DNA of 64,000 bases, from contig NZ_CP107880.1 in NCBI RefSeq assembly GCF_036013745.1, positions 9,734,001 through 9,798,000 on the forward strand, written 5' to 3'. The notes beneath the pieces were generated by a model. It was not told the origin of the DNA and ran no database searches. It saw nothing but the letters and a program-made list of their open reading frames with translations. Source of the stretch: Streptomyces sp. NBC_00483 (GTDB lineage Bacteria > Actinomycetota > Actinomycetes > Streptomycetales > Streptomycetaceae). Positions within the stretch are counted from its first letter, which is position 1, and every line of letters starts with the position of its first letter. Positions 25,943 through 35,577 of the stretch are shown here, in pieces. Position numbers and translations under genes: made by a program.

Positions 25943-26770
25943 GTGTCCCTGTCCGCCTTCGACCGTGCCTATGACGAACTCCTGGCCCGCTGGCCCGAGT
26001 TCACGAAGGAGCGCGACGTCGTCACGCCGTACGGGCGCACCCGGGTCCATGTGCACGGACCGGCGGACGGCAGACCGCTCGTGCTGTTGCCCGGCGGCTC
26101 GGCGACCGGTCTGGTCTGGTTCGCCAACGCACCGGCCCTGGGCAAGAGATATCGGATCTACGCGGTCGATCTGCTGGGCGACGCAGGGCGTACCGAACGC
26201 CGTGGCGTACCGCTGCGGAACGCCGACGACCTGATGGTCTGGATGGACGCGCTGCTTGACGGGCTCGGCCTCACTCGCACGCATCTGTGCGGCCACTCGT
26301 ACGGCGCCTGGATAGCTGTCCGGTACGCGCTGCACGCGCCGGGGCGGATCGACAGGCTCGCCCTCGTCGACCCCACGCAGGTCTTCGCCGGATTCCGCCC
26401 CGGCTATCTGCTGCGCGCGCTGCCCACCCTCGTCCGCCCGAGCGAGGCCCGTGCCCGCGCCTTTCTGGCCTGGGAGACGCGGGACGCCCACCCGGACGAG
26501 GACTGGCAACGTCTCTACACGCTGGCCGGCATGGTTCCCGGTCGTAAGCTCATCGCCGGTGGCCGCCCGCGGGTCGCCGGCCTCCGGATGCCGGTGCTGA
26601 CGCTGCTCGCGGAGCACAGCCGCGCCCACCACGCAGGCAAGGTCGCCGACACGGCCCGCCGGACGCTCCCGCAGGGTGAGGTGGCCGTGCTCCGCGGAGC
26701 CACGCACCACTCCCTGCCGCTCACCGCACCGGCGGAGTTGAACGCCCCGCTGATGGGATTCCTGGGGTGA
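25943..26770 (+). CDS. Alpha/beta-fold hydrolase
   Basis: About 275-residue hydrolase with oxyanion segment LVLLPGGSATGLVWF, nucleophile elbow LCGHSYGAWIA (Ser) and a C-terminal GATHHSLPL containing the catalytic His. Substrate unknown. The GTG at 25943 follows AGGAAG; an ATG at 25919 that overlaps the response-regulator stop is an alternative start. It may belong to the two-component operon. Ends 66 bp before the convergent GH31 stop. Confidence 0.85.
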   Translation: MSLSAFDRAYDELLARWPEFTKERDVVTPYGRTRVHVHGPADGRPLVLLPGGSATGLVWFANAPALGKRYRIYAVDLLGDAGRTERRGVPLRNADDLMVWMDALLDGLGLTRTHLCGHSYGAWIAVRYALHAPGRIDRLALVDPTQVFAGFRPGYLLRALPTLVRPSEARARAFLAWETRDAHPDEDWQRLYTLAGMVPGRKLIAGGRPRVAGLRMPVLTLLAEHSRAHHAGKVADTARRTLPQGEVAVLRGATHHSLPLTAPAELNAPLMGFLG

Positions 26771-26776
26771 CGGGGC

Positions 26777-26844
26777 GACTCCGGATCAGTGGCGGTCCTT
26801 GATCAGCGACGGCTCCGGACCAGTGGCGACTCCGGATCACCGCT
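26777..26844. repeat. 34-bp imperfect direct repeat, hydrolase/GH31 junction
   Basis: Two 34-bp units (26777-26810, 26811-26844) built on CTCCGGA and CAGTGGCG lie between convergent genes and include the GH31 stop codon. No clear terminator hairpin is visible in them. Confidence 0.55.
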
Positions 26845-29200
26845 CCCGGGCCGTCAACTGTTCCATCACCGCGCTCAACAATTGCGCCGGAACCCGCAGT
26901 GCATGCAGCGCCGAGATCTTCGACGTCAGCGGGCCCGACGAGCTCACGATGCGCCACATCTCCAGCTTCGTGGGGTTGTCGAACTGGGCCGCGGCGAGGA
27001 TGCCCTGAATGGTGTCCCGCGTGCGGTCCGGGTGGAGCGGCGAGCCGAGCTTCACCTCGACCGTCGTGGCGGAGGCAGTGGCCGCGGCCCCGACCGTGAC
27101 GCTGAACCGGCCCGGCCCGCCGGTGACTTCGCAGGGGTTGCCGTCGACGAGGGCCGGGCCCGTGGGCAGATCCGCCAGGAACGTGACCGTCCAGGTGCGG
27201 GCGGCGGGAACGATGCCCTCGGGGCCGTCCGCCGGGCCGATGCGCAGGGTGCCGGAACCGGCGTCCCACTCCAGACGCGTGGTGACCGTGCGCAGGTTCG
27301 TGCCGTCGCCCTGGCCGTCGTCCTCGATCAGGGTGAACGTGCCGCTCTCCGAGGGCGCGACGAGCAGTTCCAGGTGTTCGGGGTTGCGAGTGGCGTCCAG
27401 GTCGTCGGGCCCGGCCAACGGCAGGATGCCACCGCCGCGCAGCAGGGCCGGCATCCCGTCGAGGCTGCGGTGCAGCTCGATGTGGCGGTCGCCGTCGTAC
27501 ACCGTGCCGGTGAAGATGTCGGTCCAGGTGCCGGGCGGCAGCCAGGCCGGTGTGGAGGACAGCAGCGTCACCTCGTCCCGGCGGGTGGTGACGGGCGCCA
27601 CGATCAGCTCGCTGCCGAAGGTGAACTGGTTGGGCACGTCGTACGCCTCGGGGCGCTCCGGCTCGACGTGGTACATCGGGCGCACCAGCGGTGTGCCCGT
27701 CGCCGCGACGTGGTTCATGGTGTGCAGGTACGGCACGAGCCGGTGCCTGAACCGGAGCGCCTCGCCCATCGCCTGCCGGGGCTCGGACGGGAACTGCCAC
27801 GGCTCCTTGCGGATGAACGGGTTGCTCGCCGAGTGCAGGCGCAGGATGGGGGAGAAGACACCCAACTGGAGCCAACGCGTCACCAGTTCGTCGTCGCGGA
27901 CACCGCGCGTGTGCCCGCCGATGTCGTGACTCCACCAGCCGTAGCCGATGTTGGCCGAAGACGCGGTGAACTCGGGCTGGAAGGCAAGGGATTCCCAGGA
28001 CACCACAGCGTCGCCGGAGAAGCCGACACCGTAGCGCTGGCTGCCGGGACCGGCGTAGCGGGAGAACGCCATCGGTCGGCGGCCCTCGCGCCCGGAGTCG
28101 AGGAAGTGGAAGTGGTTCAGGAGCCACAGCGGGTCCACGTCGGGGATCCGTGACGTGCTGCCCTGCTGCCAGTCGACCCACCAGAAGTCGACACCCTGGT
28201 CCTCCAGCGGGTGGTGCAGGAGACGGAAGTAGGCGTCGAGGAACGCGCGGTCGGTGAGGTCGAAGGGGATCGTCGCGTCGGAGGCGGGATCGACCCCGAC
28301 CGCCCGAGCCACCTCCGGGTACGCGTCCTCGAACGGGCGGACCCCGTCGGCGGGGTGCAGGTTCAGTGTGGTCCGCAGGCCGCGGCGGTGCAGCTCGCCG
28401 AGGAAGGCCTCCGGGTCGGGGATGAGCTTCCGCTCCCACGAGTAGCCGGTCCAGCCGGTGCCGTACTTCGCGGGCACCGAGTCGACGCGGTGCCAGTCCA
28501 TGTCGATGACGGCCACGGAGAACGGCAGCTTCTCCGCGTCGAAGCGGTCGAACAGTTCCAGGTACGAGTCGGTGGTGTACGCGTGGTAGCGGCTCCACCA
28601 GTTGCCCAGCGCCCAGCGCGGCAGCACGGGCGGGCGCCCCGACAGCGCGTACAGCGCCCGCACCGCCTCGCCGTAGTCGTGGCCGTACGCGAAGACGTAC
28701 AGGTCGAGCCGGCCGGGCTCGCGCGATGCCACCCAGCCCTCGGCGTCGAAGAGGAACGACGTCGAGTCGTCGATGACGGAGATCCCGTCGCGGGCGGCGA
28801 CACCGTCCTCCAGCGGGATACGCCCGTCCGCGTCGTCGAGGGTGCGGGCCGTGCCGCCCAGGTTGTCGGGGCGCCGCTCCCCGAAGCGCCAGCGGCCACC
28901 GGCCGGGGACGTGACGACCAGGCCGTTCGCGCTGAACTCCCGCCGGTCGTAGAGGAGATGGAGGCGGCTCGTGGACACCTCAAGGGCCTCGTCCCTCTCC
29001 CGGACCGTGAACTCGGGCGTGGGCCGGTCGCGGTGGAGCGCGAAGCTCGACGCGCGGTCCTCGAACCCGCCGTCCTCGGACCACTCCAGACGCAGCAGCC
29101 CCTCGGTGAGCACGGTGACACGCCAGTGGTCGCCGCGCAGGACCGACGCGTCCTGGGCACGGGGGTGGGCCGGGATCCTGCTGAGTGCTGTCGTTGTCAT
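26837..29200 (-). CDS. Glycoside hydrolase family 31 (alpha-glucosidase/xylosidase type)
   Basis: 787-residue cytoplasmic glycosidase. The (beta/alpha)8 core shows PVLPRWALGNWWSRYHAYTT, VAVIDMDWH, the nucleophile region VDFWWVDWQQGS (Asp), ANIGYGWWSHDIGGHTRG (acid/base Asp) and HSASNPFIRKEPW, followed by C-terminal beta domains. The substrate among alpha-glucosides, xylosides or galactosides cannot be told. ATG at 29200 overlaps the permease stop (ATGA). It completes a leftward operon with a sugar importer and should act on the imported oligosaccharide. Confidence 0.93.
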   Translation of the reverse strand: MTTTALSRIPAHPRAQDASVLRGDHWRVTVLTEGLLRLEWSEDGGFEDRASSFALHRDRPTPEFTVRERDEALEVSTSRLHLLYDRREFSANGLVVTSPAGGRWRFGERRPDNLGGTARTLDDADGRIPLEDGVAARDGISVIDDSTSFLFDAEGWVASREPGRLDLYVFAYGHDYGEAVRALYALSGRPPVLPRWALGNWWSRYHAYTTDSYLELFDRFDAEKLPFSVAVIDMDWHRVDSVPAKYGTGWTGYSWERKLIPDPEAFLGELHRRGLRTTLNLHPADGVRPFEDAYPEVARAVGVDPASDATIPFDLTDRAFLDAYFRLLHHPLEDQGVDFWWVDWQQGSTSRIPDVDPLWLLNHFHFLDSGREGRRPMAFSRYAGPGSQRYGVGFSGDAVVSWESLAFQPEFTASSANIGYGWWSHDIGGHTRGVRDDELVTRWLQLGVFSPILRLHSASNPFIRKEPWQFPSEPRQAMGEALRFRHRLVPYLHTMNHVAATGTPLVRPMYHVEPERPEAYDVPNQFTFGSELIVAPVTTRRDEVTLLSSTPAWLPPGTWTDIFTGTVYDGDRHIELHRSLDGMPALLRGGGILPLAGPDDLDATRNPEHLELLVAPSESGTFTLIEDDGQGDGTNLRTVTTRLEWDAGSGTLRIGPADGPEGIVPAARTWTVTFLADLPTGPALVDGNPCEVTGGPGRFSVTVGAAATASATTVEVKLGSPLHPDRTRDTIQGILAAAQFDNPTKLEMWRIVSSSGPLTSKISALHALRVPAQLLSAVMEQLTARER

Positions 29201-30105
29201 TGCTTGACGGCCCCTTGGGTCAGTCCGCTGATCACCCAGCGCTGGGAGAACAGGTAGACGAGTACGGTCGGTGCCATCGCCATGAGGTACGAGGCGAAGG
29301 CGACGTTGTAGTTGGTGTCGAACTTGTTCTGGAAGATGTTCTGGAGGACCGGCAGCGTCTGCAGCCCCGGATCGGATGTGATCAGCGAGGGCAGCATGAA
29401 GTCGTTCCACGAGGCGAGGAACGCGAAGATGCCGACCGTCGCGTTCATCGGCCCGAGCAGCGGCAGGATGATGCGCCGGAAGATCTGCCACGTCGTGGCC
29501 CCGTCCATGCGCGCGCTCTCCTCCAGCTCCATCGGGATCGAGCGCAGATACGCCGTGTACAGCAGCACGCTGAACGACAGTTGGAAGACGATGTGCAGCA
29601 GGATGACGCCCACCGGGCTGTCGATGTCGAGCAGCGCGGTGAGCTTGATCTGCGGCAGCGCCACCACCGGGAACGGCAGGAACATCGCGCCCAGCAGATA
29701 GAAGAACGACCAGCGGAAGATCCGCCGGTCCCAGTTGCGGGCGATGGCGTACGCGGCGAGCGAGCTGAGCGCCAGCGTGCCGAGGACCGAGGCCGCGGCC
29801 ACCGCCACGGAGATCGAGAACGAGACGGGGAAGCGCGTGATGCGCCAGGCATCGGCGAAGTTGCCCAGGTCGATGGGCCACGGCAGCGCGAAGGCATCGC
29901 CGTCGGCCGCCTGCGAGGACGTCTTCAGGGACATCGCGACGGCGACGTACAGCGGTATCAGGACCGCGAGCGAGGCGACCACGAGCAGGAGGGTGGCCGG
30001 CCGGTTGGTGGCGTCCTTGCCGCGGTGGCGGGCGCGGGCGGTGGCCTGCCGCAGCGGTGGTGTGTGCCGTGTGGTGCGCTCGGACGGCGGGAGAGTGGTG
30101 GTCAT
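29197..30105 (-). CDS. Carbohydrate ABC transporter permease (MalG type)
   Basis: 302-residue inner-membrane subunit with six hydrophobic helices and the EAA-loop LEESARMDGATTWQIFRRII, which docks the ATPase. Pairs with the MalF-type permease upstream; the two genes overlap as ATGA at both ends of this gene. No ATP-binding subunit is encoded in the operon; Streptomyces importers of this class usually share the MsiK ATPase (known biology; not visible here). Confidence 0.94.
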   Translation of the reverse strand: MTTTLPPSERTTRHTPPLRQATARARHRGKDATNRPATLLLVVASLAVLIPLYVAVAMSLKTSSQAADGDAFALPWPIDLGNFADAWRITRFPVSFSISVAVAAASVLGTLALSSLAAYAIARNWDRRIFRWSFFYLLGAMFLPFPVVALPQIKLTALLDIDSPVGVILLHIVFQLSFSVLLYTAYLRSIPMELEESARMDGATTWQIFRRIILPLLGPMNATVGIFAFLASWNDFMLPSLITSDPGLQTLPVLQNIFQNKFDTNYNVAFASYLMAMAPTVLVYLFSQRWVISGLTQGAVKQ

Positions 30106-31022
30106 GACAGCCGAAGCCCCCTTCCGCGGGTGGCCAGGAGTTGCAGCAGGGACACCGCGACCGTGAGCACGAAGAAGATCGTGGCGTTGGACATCTGGTA
30201 GGCGTAGTCGCCGTCCGTGTAGCCGGTGAAGATCTTCATGGCGACGCTGTGCGTCGCGGTGCCGGGCCCGCCGTCGGTGAGGCCCTTGATGACGTCGTAG
30301 GCGTTCAGATAGCCCTTGACGCCCAGGATCGTGTTGATGGTGACGTACCCGGACACCAGGGGCAGCGTGATGGACCGGAACCGGCGCCAGGCGGAGGCTC
30401 CGTCGATGGCGGCCGCCTCGTACAGCTCACCGGGGATCGCCAGGAGACCGGCGATGTAGATGAGCAGCGCCCCCGGCAATGTCTGCCACGCGGAGACGAT
30501 CATGATGGCGACCCAGGCGAGGCTGGGATTGCCCAGGATGCTCTCCTCCAGCGGCCCGATCCCCAGCGAAGTGGCCATCGAAGGAAGGGTGTTGGCGAAG
30601 AGGTAGCTGAAGACGTACGCGGCGACGATCCCGGAGATCATCATCGGGATGACGAAGACGCCCCGCAGCGCCGTCAGGAACCGGACCCGGCTCGTCAGCC
30701 CGATCGCCAGCGCCAGCGCGACACTCTGCGCGAGGACCACGGTCACCAGGGCGAAGCCGAGGGTGAACTTGTACGACTCCCAGATGGCGGGGTCGGAGAA
30801 GAGCGCCACATAGTTCGTCAGGCCGGTGAACCGCCACTCGCCGAAGCCGACGTAGTCGGTGAAGCTGTAGAAGATGCCGACCAGGGCGGGTCCCAGGACA
30901 AGTCCCGTGAACAGTACGAGAGTCGGCAGCAGGAACCAGTAGTAGATGGGTTCGACCCGGCGCCGCCGTCGGGCGGACGGCGTGACGGACGCACCTCTTG
31001 GGAGGGGTGGAGGGACAGCCAT
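30102..31022 (-). CDS. Sugar ABC transporter permease (MalF type)
   Basis: 306-residue membrane subunit with six helices (YYWFLLPTLVLFTGLVLGPA first) and EAA loop LYEAAAIDGASAWRRFRSIT. AGGAG lies 6 nt before the ATG. Located between the binding lipoprotein (8-bp gap) and the MalG-type permease (ATGA overlap). Confidence 0.94.
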   Translation of the reverse strand: MAVPPPLPRGASVTPSARRRRRVEPIYYWFLLPTLVLFTGLVLGPALVGIFYSFTDYVGFGEWRFTGLTNYVALFSDPAIWESYKFTLGFALVTVVLAQSVALALAIGLTSRVRFLTALRGVFVIPMMISGIVAAYVFSYLFANTLPSMATSLGIGPLEESILGNPSLAWVAIMIVSAWQTLPGALLIYIAGLLAIPGELYEAAAIDGASAWRRFRSITLPLVSGYVTINTILGVKGYLNAYDVIKGLTDGGPGTATHSVAMKIFTGYTDGDYAYQMSNATIFFVLTVAVSLLQLLATRGRGLRLS

Positions 31023-31030
31023 GAGGTCTC

Positions 31031-32344
31031 CTACTTAGTGGAGGAGCGGATCGCCATCCGCCGCCAGTCGGCGTCGAGTTGCCGCAGCACCGCGTCGAAG
31101 TTCCCGGTCGCGATCGCGGTCTGGAGGTAGTTGCCCACGGGGATCGACGCCGGGATGAAGGTGCCCGCACCGAGGTAGAAGGCGGCCGAGTCGACGTAGG
31201 GCTGCAGCCCGGACAGCCGCGGATCCTTCGCGGCCGGCGCGTCCTTGGTGACTCCGTACGCGAGGTTGTCCCGGTTGTAGGCGTCGATGATCTCGGGCCG
31301 CATCAGGAAGTCGACCAACTCCTTCGCCTCGTCGGGGTGTTCGGCCCCGGTCGGTATCCACAGCGCGAGGTCGATGTTCACGCGCGCCTTGCGGTCGGCG
31401 GCCCGCTCCGTGACGGGCAGCGGGAAGGTGCCGATGTCCAGGTGCGGATCGACCGCGGCGATCTGCGTCAGCGCCCAGGGGCCCTGCAAATACATGGCCG
31501 CGCGGCCCTTGCCGAAGGCGAGGTTCCCGTCCGGGTACGAGCGGGTGGCGGCGTCCCGGTTGTAGAACTTCGCGACGGTACGGGCCCGGTCCATGGCTTC
31601 GGCGAAGTCCTTCTGGAACGAGACGGGCGAGGACGGGCCGATGTCCGTGCCCTGCTCCTGGAGCTTGTGGAAGAAGGACGCGGTGTCGACGAGCCCGCCG
31701 GCGCAGTAGTCGAACAGGCCCTGCCAGACCGTCCATTCCTCCTTGCTCGTCGCGTAGATCGGTGTGACTTTCGCGGCCCGCAACTCCTTGCACACGTCGA
31801 CGAATTCGGACCACGTCGTCGGCACCGGAAGGCGGTACTTCGCGAAGATCTTCTTGTTGTAGATGACTCCGGCGGCGGCCAGCGAGTACGGCAGCACGCT
31901 GGTCCGCCCCGGATACGTCGCGTACTGCTTGGCGAGCTGGGCGACGCTGCCGGTGATGCGGCGGGCCGCGGGCCGGTCCGACACGTCGGAGAGCACGCCG
32001 CGCTCGATGTACCGGGCCAGCTCCAGGTTGTTGTTGAAGCAGCCCACATCGGCGGGCTGGGCGCGGACGAACTGCGGCGCGATGGCGTCCGTCGTGTCGT
32101 GCACCACGCGCACCCCGGGCCGGCTCCGCTCGAACTTCCCCAGGACTTTGTCGAAGTAGGCGAGAACCTCCCGCTTCTGCAGATAGAAGCGCATGGTGGT
32201 CCGCGACTGCCCGGCCGCGTCGCCGCCGCAGCCGGTGAGCCCGAGGGCGCCGAGCGCGGCTCCGGCCCCGGCCGCGGCGACGAAGCCGCGCCGGCTCGGA
32301 CCGCGGGCACCCCGGATCGCGGCTCGCTCTGGTCCGATCGTCAC
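31031..32344 (-). CDS. Sugar ABC transporter substrate-binding lipoprotein
   Basis: 437-residue extracellular binding protein. The signal contains SRRGFVAAAG (twin Arg) and a lipobox LTGC, so it is a lipoprotein, possibly Tat-exported. The mature part has the family-1 pattern, including FNNNLELARYIERGVLSDVS, LPYSLAAAGVIYNKKIF and PTTWSEFVDVCKEL. GTG at 32344 with AGGAGG 7 nt upstream. First gene of the LacI-controlled importer/GH31 operon; its promoter overlaps a LacI operator. Confidence 0.93.
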   Translation of the reverse strand: MTIGPERAAIRGARGPSRRGFVAAAGAGAALGALGLTGCGGDAAGQSRTTMRFYLQKREVLAYFDKVLGKFERSRPGVRVVHDTTDAIAPQFVRAQPADVGCFNNNLELARYIERGVLSDVSDRPAARRITGSVAQLAKQYATYPGRTSVLPYSLAAAGVIYNKKIFAKYRLPVPTTWSEFVDVCKELRAAKVTPIYATSKEEWTVWQGLFDYCAGGLVDTASFFHKLQEQGTDIGPSSPVSFQKDFAEAMDRARTVAKFYNRDAATRSYPDGNLAFGKGRAAMYLQGPWALTQIAAVDPHLDIGTFPLPVTERAADRKARVNIDLALWIPTGAEHPDEAKELVDFLMRPEIIDAYNRDNLAYGVTKDAPAAKDPRLSGLQPYVDSAAFYLGAGTFIPASIPVGNYLQTAIATGNFDAVLRQLDADWRRMAIRSSTK

Positions 32345-32430
32345 CTCGTCGCCTCCTGAGAGTGGTGTCACACACCTGGGGACGTGCGGGCCCCGAGGCG
32401 TGTGAGTTGAGTTACGAGCAGAGCGCGGCG

Positions 32431-32460
32431 AACTTACAGCGCTGTAAATTTGGGTGTCAA
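32431..32460 (-). promoter_or_regulatory. Promoter of importer operon with embedded LacI operator
   Basis: Minus strand: TTGACA (32460-32455), 18-bp spacer, TAAGTT (32436-32431). The perfect palindrome TTACAGCGCTGTAA (32434-32447) fills the second half of the spacer and covers the -10, so a bound LacI protein should block RNA polymerase. Confidence 0.8.
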
Positions 32461-32565
32461 CAGGTAGTGTTCGGCGCGCAGTCGGCGGAGCGTCCCACCA
32501 GGCGCGGAACCCGCGTCAGTCCACTTCCACGCGGCGGACACCGCGTCGGCCCACCAGGAGGCGAA

Positions 32566-33582
32566 GTGCCCAACGTCCGCCTGAGCGATGTCGCCCAGCA
32601 CGCCGGCGTCTCGACGAAGACGGTCTCGAACGTCGTCCACGGCTATGTGCACGTACGAGAGAGCACGCGCGCCAAGGTCCAGCGCGCCATCGACGAGCTG
32701 GGCTACCGGCCCAACCTGCGCGGCCGCAACCTCGCCACAGGCCGCACCGGAATGATCGCGCTCGCCTTCCCCGACCTGCGCATCCCGTACTTCGCCGAAC
32801 TCGCCCACGTCCTGTCGCGGGCGGCGGGGGAGCGCGGATACCGGCTGCTGCTGGAGGAGTCGGGCGACGCCCCGGACGTCGAGCGCGCCATACTGTCCGC
32901 GCAGGAGGCGGGCGTCGTCGACGGTGTGCTCCTGCAGCCGTCCTGGCTGAACTCGACGGAGATCGCCCAGCACCGGAGAGGGGTCCCGGTCGTCCTCCTG
33001 GGCGAGAGTGCCGCGCCGCTCAGCCTCGACCACGTGCGGATCGACAACATCGGCGCGGCGGCGCAGGTCGTCGAGCATCTCGCCGCACTCGGGCGCCGCC
33101 GCATCGCCTACCTGTGCGCCGAGGAGTCGGCGCCGAGCGAGACATCGCGCCAGCGCCTCATCGGCTACCAACAGGGCCTGGAAGCCTGCGGACTTCCGGT
33201 CGACCCGTCCCTGATCGTCACCGGGCGGGTGGCCGACGCGCACTCCGCCGCACGGACCCTCGGCGCCGCGCTCGACGACGGGATGGCGCCGGACGCCGTC
33301 TTCTGCCGCGACGACCTGGTCGCGCTCGGCGCGCTGCGGGCTCTCGGGGAGCGGGGGCTGCGGGTGCCTGAGGACGTCGCCGTCACGGGCTGGGACGACA
33401 GCAGGCTCGCGTCGGCGGTGCGGCCGAGCCTGACCTGCGTACGGGCCGACGAGGCCGAACTGGCCCGGCGCGCGCTCGACTTGCTGATCGAGCGCATCGA
33501 GGGCTTCGACGGGCTCGGGCGGCACGAGTTCGTGGCGCACTCGCTGGTGGTCCGGGAGAGCGCGCCGGAGCCGACTGTCTGA
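32566..33582 (+). CDS. LacI family transcriptional regulator
   Basis: 338-residue repressor: HTH VRLSDVAQHAGVSTKTVSNV, hinge helix segment RPNLRGRNLATGRTG and a ribose-binding-protein-like sugar domain (GVLLQPSW, DHVRIDNIGAAAQVVEHL, VTGWDDSRLASAVRPSLT). The GTG at 32566 is 4 nt after AGGAGG. It is divergent from the importer operon, with a palindromic operator on its upstream side and a second near-identical one before the GH2 gene downstream, so it very likely controls importer, GH31, GH2 and itself. Confidence 0.94.
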   Translation: MPNVRLSDVAQHAGVSTKTVSNVVHGYVHVRESTRAKVQRAIDELGYRPNLRGRNLATGRTGMIALAFPDLRIPYFAELAHVLSRAAGERGYRLLLEESGDAPDVERAILSAQEAGVVDGVLLQPSWLNSTEIAQHRRGVPVVLLGESAAPLSLDHVRIDNIGAAAQVVEHLAALGRRRIAYLCAEESAPSETSRQRLIGYQQGLEACGLPVDPSLIVTGRVADAHSAARTLGAALDDGMAPDAVFCRDDLVALGALRALGERGLRVPEDVAVTGWDDSRLASAVRPSLTCVRADEAELARRALDLLIERIEGFDGLGRHEFVAHSLVVRESAPEPTV

Positions 33583-33590
33583 ACGGAGCG

Positions 33591-33608
33591 CGGGCCGAGG
33601 GCGGCCCG
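33591..33608 (+). terminator. Possible weak terminator after lacI
   Basis: CGGGCC (33591-33596) pairs with GGCCCG (33603-33608), loop 6 nt, 8 bp after the LacI stop codon. No T run; GC-only hairpins often serve in Streptomyces. Confidence 0.35.
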
Positions 33609-33625
33609 GCAGTTCTCCTGTTCTC

Positions 33626-33643
33626 ATTTACAGCGATGTAAAT
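33626..33643. promoter_or_regulatory. Second LacI operator, upstream of GH2
   Basis: ATTTACAGCGATGTAAAT: 7-bp arms, GCGA centre, differing from the importer operator mainly at one central base (GCGMTG). It lies about 100 bp before the GH2 start and marks the GH2 gene as part of the same regulon. Confidence 0.8.
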
Positions 33644-33744
33644 CGATGCTGAGATGAGTGTCGAGAGCAGCCGGTTCGGCGGCGCGTGGACCGCGCCGCA
33701 CGGTGCTCCTCGAACGCTGCCGTCACGACGACCCAGGAGAGTGC

Positions 33745-35568
33745 ATGGCCCAGGACCTGCCCCGCCCGGAGTATCCGCGCCCCGGCTTCGTCCGGACGGA
33801 CTGGCTCAACCTCAACGGCCCGTGGCAGTTCGCCCGGGACCCCGGCGACAGCGGCCTCGAACGAGGCCTGGCCGACGCCGAGTTGCCCGAGCGGATCACC
33901 GTCCCGTTCTGTCCGGAGTCGGAGCTGTCCGGCATCGGTGACACCGACTTCCACGCCGCCGTCTGGTATCGGCGCACCGTACGGGTGCCCGCCGAGTGGG
34001 CCGGGCGCAGGGCCGTGCTGCACTTCGGAGCCGTGGACCACGACGCGACGGTCTGGGTGAACGGACGGGAAGTGGCCCGGCACAGCGGCGGGTTCACCTC
34101 GTTCAGCGCCGACCTGGGCGACGCGGTGCGGCCCGGCGAGGACGCCACGATCGTGGTCCGGGCCAGGGACGAGTCCAAGGGCCCGCAGGCACGCGGCAAG
34201 CAGTCCGACCGCTACGCCAACTACAGCTGCCTCTACACCCGTACGACGGGCATCTGGCAGACGGTGTGGATGGAGCCGGTCGCCGACACCCACCTCGGCC
34301 GCCCTCGCATCACCCCCGACCTGGCCGCGGGCTGCTTCCACCTGGAACTGCCGCTGTCCGGGAGCCGCGCGGGCCACCGCGTCCGCGCCCGCCTCACCGA
34401 CGCGCAGGGCACCGTGGCCGAGGCCTCGGTCGCCGCCCACCTCGACCTCGCGCCGCGCCTGGTGCTGGTCATCCCCGAGGACCGGCGCAGGAGTTGGTCG
34501 CCCGAGGACCCGCACCTGTACGAGATCCACCTCGACGTCGCGGACGCGTCCGGCGCGGTCGTCGACTCGGCGGTGTGCACGGCGGGCCTGCGCTCGGTCA
34601 CCGTCGACGGCAAGCGGGTGCTTCTCAACGGCGAACCGGTCTTCCAACGCCTCGTCCTCGACCAGGGCTACTACCCCGACGGCCTGATGACGGCCCCCGA
34701 CGACGCGGCGCTCGTCCGCGACATCGAACTCTCCCTCGCCGCCGGCTTCAACGGGGCCCGTCTGCACCAGAAGGTCTTCGAGGAGCGCTTCCTGCACCAC
34801 GCCGACCGCCTCGGCTACCTGGTGTGGGGCGAGTTCGGCGACTGGGGCGCGAGCACGGGCCCCGTGAGCGAGGACAACCAGCAGCCCACCAGCGGCTTCG
34901 TGGCGCAGTGGCTGGAGGCCGTCGAGCGCGACTACAACCACCCGTCGATCATCGGCTGGTGCCCGCTCAACGAGACACGCCAGCGGCTCTCCGACCGCCG
35001 ATCCGTCCTCGACGAGGTCACCCGCGCCATGTTCCTCGCCACCAAGGCCGCCGACACCACCCGCCCCGTCCTCGACGCCTCCGGCTACGCACACCGCGTA
35101 CCGGAGACGGACATCTACGACTCCCACTGCTACGAGCAGAACCCGGAGGTCTTCGGGAAGCTGATGAGTGGCCTCGCCAAGGACGAGCCGTTCATCAACC
35201 CGCAGGACGAGGCGCCGGACGCCACCTGGTCCGTCCCGTACCGCGGACAGCCGTACTTCTGCAGTGAGTTCGGCGGCATCTGGTGGAACCCGGACGAGGC
35301 GGAGGCCGCGGGCGAGGACCGCGACGTCTCATGGGGCTACGGCCAACGCCCGGGCGACGAGGAGGAGTTCCAGCACCGCTTCGCCGGACTCACCGGCGTA
35401 CTCCTGGACGACCCGGACATGTTCGGCTACTGCTACACGCAGCTCACCGACGTCTTCCAGGAGCAGAACGGCGTCTACCGTTTCGACCGCTCCGAGAAGC
35501 TGGACGTGGCGCGCGTGCGCGCGGCGCAGGTGCGGCCCGCCGCCATCGAGGGGGACGGGACGAACTGA
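33745..35568 (+). CDS. Glycoside hydrolase family 2
   Basis: 607-residue enzyme with the GH2 order: sugar-binding jelly roll (LNGPWQFARDPG, VWYRRTVRVP, FGAVDHDATVWVNG), an Ig-like domain and the TIM barrel (NGARLHQKVFEERFLHHADR). Acid/base Glu is about residue 410 in CPLNETRQ and nucleophile Glu about 508 in FCSEFGG. No signal peptide, so it acts in the cytoplasm on a beta-glycoside (beta-galactoside, -glucuronide or -mannoside not distinguishable). AGGAGA precedes the ATG. Under the LacI operator at 33626. Confidence 0.92.
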   Translation: MAQDLPRPEYPRPGFVRTDWLNLNGPWQFARDPGDSGLERGLADAELPERITVPFCPESELSGIGDTDFHAAVWYRRTVRVPAEWAGRRAVLHFGAVDHDATVWVNGREVARHSGGFTSFSADLGDAVRPGEDATIVVRARDESKGPQARGKQSDRYANYSCLYTRTTGIWQTVWMEPVADTHLGRPRITPDLAAGCFHLELPLSGSRAGHRVRARLTDAQGTVAEASVAAHLDLAPRLVLVIPEDRRRSWSPEDPHLYEIHLDVADASGAVVDSAVCTAGLRSVTVDGKRVLLNGEPVFQRLVLDQGYYPDGLMTAPDDAALVRDIELSLAAGFNGARLHQKVFEERFLHHADRLGYLVWGEFGDWGASTGPVSEDNQQPTSGFVAQWLEAVERDYNHPSIIGWCPLNETRQRLSDRRSVLDEVTRAMFLATKAADTTRPVLDASGYAHRVPETDIYDSHCYEQNPEVFGKLMSGLAKDEPFINPQDEAPDATWSVPYRGQPYFCSEFGGIWWNPDEAEAAGEDRDVSWGYGQRPGDEEEFQHRFAGLTGVLLDDPDMFGYCYTQLTDVFQEQNGVYRFDRSEKLDVARVRAAQVRPAAIEGDGTN

Positions 35569-35577
35569 GGTCGAAGG

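Noticed and set aside
33591..33608. GC hairpin read as a third LacI operator
   Set aside because: It lacks the TTACAGCG half-site and sits right after the lacI stop; a weak terminator is more likely.
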